From: Cytophagales bacterium
GTDB lineage: Bacteria > Bacteroidota > Bacteroidia > Cytophagales > 172606-1
DNA: 11,277 nt
Direction: 5' to 3'
Assembly: GCA_025455595.1 (NCBI GenBank)
Contig: JALOMD010000220.1
Span: 1-11,277, forward strand
Both the position numbers and the translations under genes were made by a program. How positions within the stretch are numbered: position 1 is the first letter of the stretch; each line of letters begins with the position of its first letter. Positions 7,507-11,277 of the stretch are shown in pieces. The notes below the pieces were generated by a model, which worked only from the letters and a program-made list of their open reading frames with translations, searched no databases and was not told where the DNA came from.

Positions 7507-10500
7507 TCACTTGCCGTTGCCGATGAGCCGCAGCGGAGCTTGGTTTGTTCCCACCAGATAGCATTTCTGTCCTTTGACGGACAGCGGCACTATCGAACGC
7601 ACGTCTTGCTGGAAAGACAGTCCCTGTCGTTGGAGAGGCATCTTTTTAAAACGGCCTTTCCCATCCCCGACAAGCACCAAACCGGGAAAGGCATCGTAAC
7701 GGCCCGTCATGAAGTCGGGCGTGTAGTCGTTGCCCAGCAGGAGGACATCTTCTGTTCCGTCGTTGTTGAAGTCGCCGGTTTGGATGGCTTGGATGGGGGC
7801 GTACTGCGCCTCTGTCGGCAACGGATGGAAGGCGAACTTGCCCTTGCCTTGGTTCTCGATGTACATCGAACGCATTTCGACGGCCTGCCATTTCTCAAAC
7901 CCTCCGGCTTCTGAATCGGGAAATATACCGCTGAACGGTTGGACGGCAAACGATTGGTAATCGTTGAACCGAACCTTGAGGGGCGGGTAAACGGCGGCAA
8001 TCTGGTCCCGGCTGGCAAAGGCGCATTCCTCACCGTTGATGAAATACGTGAGCAAGGGCAGCGCGGAGCCGTTCGGCAGCGGCTTGGCGTACACGCGCAC
8101 GGGCGTGGCCGGCGTGGCTCCCCAACGGTTGTTCAGGCCCAGGTTTCCGGCGAAGAAGTCCGCATCGCCGTCCCGGTCAAAGTCCGCTTGGGCAATGCTG
8201 TACCACCAGCCCGAACTGTTGTCCAGCGATGTGCCTTCCAGTTTCTGCAAACCTTTGCCCCCGTTGTTTTTGAACAGTGTGACGGGCATGAATTCCCCCA
8301 CCACCATCAGGTCTGGAAACTTGTCGTTGTCCACGTCGGCCCAGACTGCGTCGGTAACCATGCCGACCGCCGCAAGGGCGGGGCACAGGTCTTGGGTGGC
8401 GTTGCTGAAGTTGCCCTTCCCGTCGTTGACGAAAAGAAAGCTTTCGGGTGCGGACGGATAGCGGCCTGGAATCACCCTGCCCCCGACGAACAAATCCAGG
8501 TCGCCGTCGCGGTCAAAGTCTTCCGCGACCACGCAGCTTCCGCTGGCGTATTCGACCGGGACAGCGGCTGGGTTGAGGGTGAAATTGCCGCGTCCGTCGT
8601 TCACGTACAGTCGGTCTTGGTAGGGAGCCGTCAGCGGATTGTATTCGTTTCCGCCGCTCACCACGTATAGATCCAAATCCTTGTCGTTGTCGGCATCAAA
8701 AAACTTGCCTCCCGCGTCCTCGAAACCGGGATCGGGCATGTCGCGGCTCACGAAACTGCCGTTTTTTTGCTGAAAAAAGAGTTTTCCGGCAATTGAGGCC
8801 GATCCGCTCATCCAAAAATCATCGAGACCGTCGCCGTTGATGTCGCCGCTGGCCAGTTGCGGCCCGTTTTGGGAAAACCGGTGGGGCAGCAAAGGCTCGA
8901 TGTTGAATTCCTCGTAGTTGTTTTCCTGATGCGTTGCTTTCAAGCCCACCGACGCGGTGATGTCCGTGAAAAGCGGCTGTGAAACGGTGTTGTTGGCAAA
9001 CGAAAACCCGGCTGGTTTCGCGGCGGCCTGCTTGTGTTCAACCACCAGCATCCGGTTGGCGGCAACGTTGGTCAAACGCTGGTGGCGGCCGTCGGGCCAG
9101 ACAATGTCCAATGTATCAACGATTGTATCCTTGCCCAAGCCTATGTGAATGCGGTCTTGCTGGGTGGACTGGAACCCCCGGCACAGGCTGTGTTCAATGT
9201 ATTGGGTGTTTTTACCGTGCGTCAGCTTCACTTTCGCCCCTTGCGAGAAGAGGCCTTTCAACTGTAGGGTCAGGTAGTTGTTCTTGAGAAATCGGTTGGT
9301 ATTATTTTGAAAGACAAACGGTTCTTCATTCAGGTTGTTGGTGACCAAATCCAGATCGCCGTCGTTGTCCAGATCGGCCAAGGCAGCCCCGTTGGAAAAA
9401 CCGGCTTTATCCAAGCCCCACCGGCGGCTTTGGTCGGAGAAAGTGAGGTTTCGGTTGTTCTGGAAAACAAAGTTGGGTTTGTTGACCGGCTCCAGCCCTT
9501 CCAACCTTTCCAGCAACTGTTTCTTGACGGCGTTGTAATCATAACCTTCCCGTCCGAATTGTTCGTCGCGGTAGGTGGCGAAATCCAGGTTGGTGACATC
9601 TCTGGGAATGCCGTTGGAAACGAACAGGTCTTTCCAGCCGTCATTGTCCAAGTCGGCCAGCAAGGCAGACCAACTCCAGTCGGTTTTGTACACGCCCGCC
9701 AACTGCCCGATTTCCGAAAAAGAAACATCGCCGTCGGGCAGCAGCCCGTTGTTGATTTGCAGCGTGTTCCGTGAATATTGCGGAAGGTAACCTTGCGTCA
9801 ACGAGAAATTGAACACCTGGTTGTTGACCCCAATGCTCATTAGTTTTTGCCGCTTGTTGTCGTCGGGCAGCATGTCGGCCACGAAAATATCGGGCAGCAG
9901 GTCGTTGTTCACGTCGGCCACGTCGCATCCCATCGAAAAGCGGGAAGTGTGCCGGAGGTAGCTTTTGGCTTTTTCGGAAAAGGTGCCGTCGCCGTTGTTG
10001 ATGTACAACAAATCGTCGTACGCAAAGTCATTGGCCACATAGATATCCGGCCAGTTGTCTTGGTTAATGTCCACCACAGCCACGCCCAACCCAAACCCTT
10101 CGCTGGTGATGCCACTTGTGCGACTGACTTCGGTGAACGTGTTGTTTCCGTTGTTTCTGAAAAGCTTGTCATTGCTCGGAGCCGAGCCGTCCGTCACTTT
10201 TGTTTTGGGATAGTTGGGATTCTTCTTTTCGTGGAAATGATTGAGCAGGTACATGTCAAGGTCGCCGTCCCGGTCATAGTCGAAGAAAGCGGCTTGGGTA
10301 GAGAATCCCCGGTAGTCCAGGCCGTATTCTTTTGCCTTCTCTGAAAATTTTATTTTTCCGTCGGCCTGCTTGCCCGAATGGATGAAAAGCTGGTTGGGAG
10401 CGTGCTTGAGTCCGGCATGGGACACATAAATATCCGGCCAACCGTCCTGATTCACATCCGCGACACTCACGCCGGTACACCAGCCCTGTGTCTGGATTCC

Positions 10501-10833
10501 TGCGGCGTTTGTGATGTCTTCAAATTTGAAATCTCCCTTGTTCAAGTACAGTTTGCCGGGAACCTGGTTGCCCGCAAAAAACAAATCAACCAAGCCGTCG
10601 TTGTTAAAATCGGCTGCCGCCACGCCTGCCCCGTTATAGAAGTAATCGTACTCGAAAATATTGTTGTCAAAGTCGTGGTTCAGTGTGTTCTTGAAAGTGA
10701 TGTTTGTCTGTGCGGCAGGCAGCAGGTCAAAAAGGCTGTTTTCGGTTTCCTTCTGTTCTGAGGAACTACAGGAAAACAACAGACAAATCAATATACCAAT
10801 AAGACAATTCGCGTTTCGGGGTGACACTTTCAT
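7507..10833 (-). CDS. Large VCBS/FG-GAP repeat lipoprotein with ASPIC/UnbV module (CRTAC1-like)
   Basis: A 1108-aa protein. The ATG at 10833 was chosen because it opens a lipoprotein signal with lipobox LLFSC (Cys22). An upstream in-frame start at 10923 falls in a palindromic repeat. Thirteen Dx(D/N)xDxxxD calcium-loop motifs of FG-GAP/VCBS blades are visible. Seven lie before residue 500 (for example DFNNDGLVDL 75-84, DLDNDGDLDL 487-496) and six after 660 (for example DFDRDGDLDL 772-781, DFNNDGTEDV 1021-1030). Between them an ASPIC/UnbV domain spans about 520-600 (GAKVKLTHG...STQQDRIHIGLG...IVWPDG). Two beta-propellers joined by this module, anchored to the outer membrane, are likely. Such proteins often sit near polysaccharide loci in Bacteroidota and are presumed to bind glycan or protein at the surface; no activity is established. 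No enzyme motif is visible. Confidence 0.93.
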   Translation of the reverse strand: MKVSPRNANCLIGILICLLFSCSSSEQKETENSLFDLLPAAQTNITFKNTLNHDFDNNIFEYDYFYNGAGVAAADFNNDGLVDLFFAGNQVPGKLYLNKGDFKFEDITNAAGIQTQGWCTGVSVADVNQDGWPDIYVSHAGLKHAPNQLFIHSGKQADGKIKFSEKAKEYGLDYRGFSTQAAFFDYDRDGDLDMYLLNHFHEKKNPNYPKTKVTDGSAPSNDKLFRNNGNNTFTEVSRTSGITSEGFGLGVAVVDINQDNWPDIYVANDFAYDDLLYINNGDGTFSEKAKSYLRHTSRFSMGCDVADVNNDLLPDIFVADMLPDDNKRQKLMSIGVNNQVFNFSLTQGYLPQYSRNTLQINNGLLPDGDVSFSEIGQLAGVYKTDWSWSALLADLDNDGWKDLFVSNGIPRDVTNLDFATYRDEQFGREGYDYNAVKKQLLERLEGLEPVNKPNFVFQNNRNLTFSDQSRRWGLDKAGFSNGAALADLDNDGDLDLVTNNLNEEPFVFQNNTNRFLKNNYLTLQLKGLFSQGAKVKLTHGKNTQYIEHSLCRGFQSTQQDRIHIGLGKDTIVDTLDIVWPDGRHQRLTNVAANRMLVVEHKQAAAKPAGFSFANNTVSQPLFTDITASVGLKATHQENNYEEFNIEPLLPHRFSQNGPQLASGDINGDGLDDFWMSGSASIAGKLFFQQKNGSFVSRDMPDPGFEDAGGKFFDADNDKDLDLYVVSGGNEYNPLTAPYQDRLYVNDGRGNFTLNPAAVPVEYASGSCVVAEDFDRDGDLDLFVGGRVIPGRYPSAPESFLFVNDGKGNFSNATQDLCPALAAVGMVTDAVWADVDNDKFPDLMVVGEFMPVTLFKNNGGKGLQKLEGTSLDNSSGWWYSIAQADFDRDGDADFFAGNLGLNNRWGATPATPVRVYAKPLPNGSALPLLTYFINGEECAFASRDQIAAVYPPLKVRFNDYQSFAVQPFSGIFPDSEAGGFEKWQAVEMRSMYIENQGKGKFAFHPLPTEAQYAPIQAIQTGDFNNDGTEDVLLLGNDYTPDFMTGRYDAFPGLVLVGDGKGRFKKMPLQRQGLSFQQDVRSIVPLSVKGQKCYLVGTNQAPLRLIGNGK

Positions 10834-10899
10834 AGGTGGAATTGCCGGAATACACCGGACTCGAAGCAAGCGGATTATTTTGTTTAGTGATATGATGCA

Positions 10900-10929
10900 G
10901 CGTTTTAGGCATTTTTTGCCCAAAACGGC
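10900..10929. repeat. Dispersed 30-bp palindrome, full copy
   Basis: Arms GCGTTTTAGGC and GCCCAAAACGGC surround the loop ATTTTTT, with one A/G difference between the arms. It ends 66 bp upstream of the VCBS lipoprotein ATG, comparable to the other copies. Confidence 0.82.
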
Positions 10930-10997
10930 GTTTCACCGGGGTTCGTGGCACACAGACAGTTTCGTCCACACTGTCGGTCTATATGCCACTATACTGG

Positions 10998-11274
10998 GGT
11001 ACATTTGAATTTACGCGTTAATTAAACCGTCATTGCGAGCGGAACGAAAGCCTGCCCCGGCTTGTCGGGGTGAAGCGTGGCAATCTCTCACGGAGTTACG
11101 CGCATCTCATCGAGCCGTTTTTTCTGTCCAAACATGCATTCTGGCAGGAACGCGAGCCTTGGGGAAGCGTGTTGCCGAGCCTGTGGGAGTGAGATTGCCA
11201 CGGCTCCCCGACACGTCGGGGCAAGCATCCGCTATCGCTACGAGCCTCGCAATGACGGTTCTTTCAAATGTACC
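10998..11274. mobile_element. MITE-like element with GTCATTGCGAG-type ends (core 11025-11260)
   Basis: Nested perfect inverted repeats are visible. The outer arms GGTACATTTGAA are at 10998-11009 with 11263-11274. The core ends AACCGTCATTGCGAG are at 11025-11039 with 11246-11260, and inner arms CGTGGCAATCTC at 11076-11087 with 11191-11202. Two local hairpins, CCCCG/CGGGG at 11055-11070 and 11206-11221, lie near the two ends. The GTCATTGCGAG...GGCAATCTC pattern is a known type of intergenic repeat seen across many bacterial groups. No coding capacity is visible. Since the outer arms are inverted rather than direct, no target duplication is shown. Confidence 0.8.
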
Positions 11275-11277
11275 GCA

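Larger units (their letters stand above)
10834..11277. other. 444-bp right-hand spacer without a gene
   Basis: Upstream of the VCBS lipoprotein gene no frame looks like a real protein. It holds a palindrome copy next to the gene (10900-10929) and a small hairpin, GACAGT/ACTGTC, at 10955-10975. The rest is a large GTCATTGCGAG-type element. The lipoprotein promoter should lie between 10834 and about 10930, but no clear -33/-7 pair could be chosen. Confidence 0.6.

Noticed and set aside
7939..8670. 243-codon plus-strand frame opposite the VCBS lipoprotein
   Set aside because: It arises from the repeated Asp/Asn-rich calcium-loop codons read backwards (Val/Gln/Asp-rich); not a gene.
10834..10923. 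30-codon N-terminal extension of the VCBS lipoprotein
   Set aside because: It would start inside the dispersed palindrome and place charged residues ahead of the lipobox; the ATG at 10833 gives a normal lipoprotein signal.
1976..10929. CRISPR or tandem-repeat array formed by the GCGTTTT palindromes
   Set aside because: The copies are kilobases apart, one or two per spacer, in both orientations and without spacers of constant length.

Overview
The window comes from a Bacteroidota genome, most likely a Cytophagales-type carbohydrate degrader. This rests on four things: a run of exported glycoside hydrolases and an SGNH esterase, a large VCBS/ASPIC-UnbV lipoprotein, start codons without clear Shine-Dalgarno sequences, and intergenic spacers full of palindromic repeats. 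The assignment is inferred from gene families and style; no rRNA or other marker gene is present.

All five genes lie on the minus strand, so transcription runs from high to low coordinates. In that order they are: a 1108-aa VCBS/FG-GAP lipoprotein with an ASPIC/UnbV module (10833-7507); a secreted SGNH/GDSL hydrolase (7316-5943); a GH51-like alpha-L-arabinofuranosidase lipoprotein, apparently broken by an out-of-frame internal deletion (5788-4383); a secreted clan GH-G (GH63/MGH1-like) glycosidase (4131-2254); and a secreted GH95 alpha-L-fucosidase whose C-terminus runs off the left edge (1943-1). Together they resemble part of a polysaccharide utilisation locus for a fucosylated, arabinosylated and perhaps acetylated plant or algal glycan. 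The esterase would remove acyl groups, and the fucosidase, arabinofuranosidase and GH-G enzyme would trim side chains. No SusC/SusD pair, TonB receptor or regulator is in view, so the substrate is an inference.

The spacers are unusually long for an operon (142-310 bp between genes, 444 bp on the right) and hold most of the unusual sequence. A 30-bp palindrome, GCGTTTT-RRGC around an A/T-run loop, recurs in all five, usually 47-90 bp upstream of the next start codon. One spacer also holds a 115-bp MITE-like element with a 7-bp target duplication. Another has a 95-bp nested-hairpin element, another a C/G-rich hairpin cluster with a probable terminator. The right end carries a roughly 236-bp element with GTCATTGCGAG-type ends.

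No new defence or mobile system was found. The strongest leads are the deletion at a site of shared short sequence in the arabinofuranosidase gene and the recurrent promoter-proximal palindrome.
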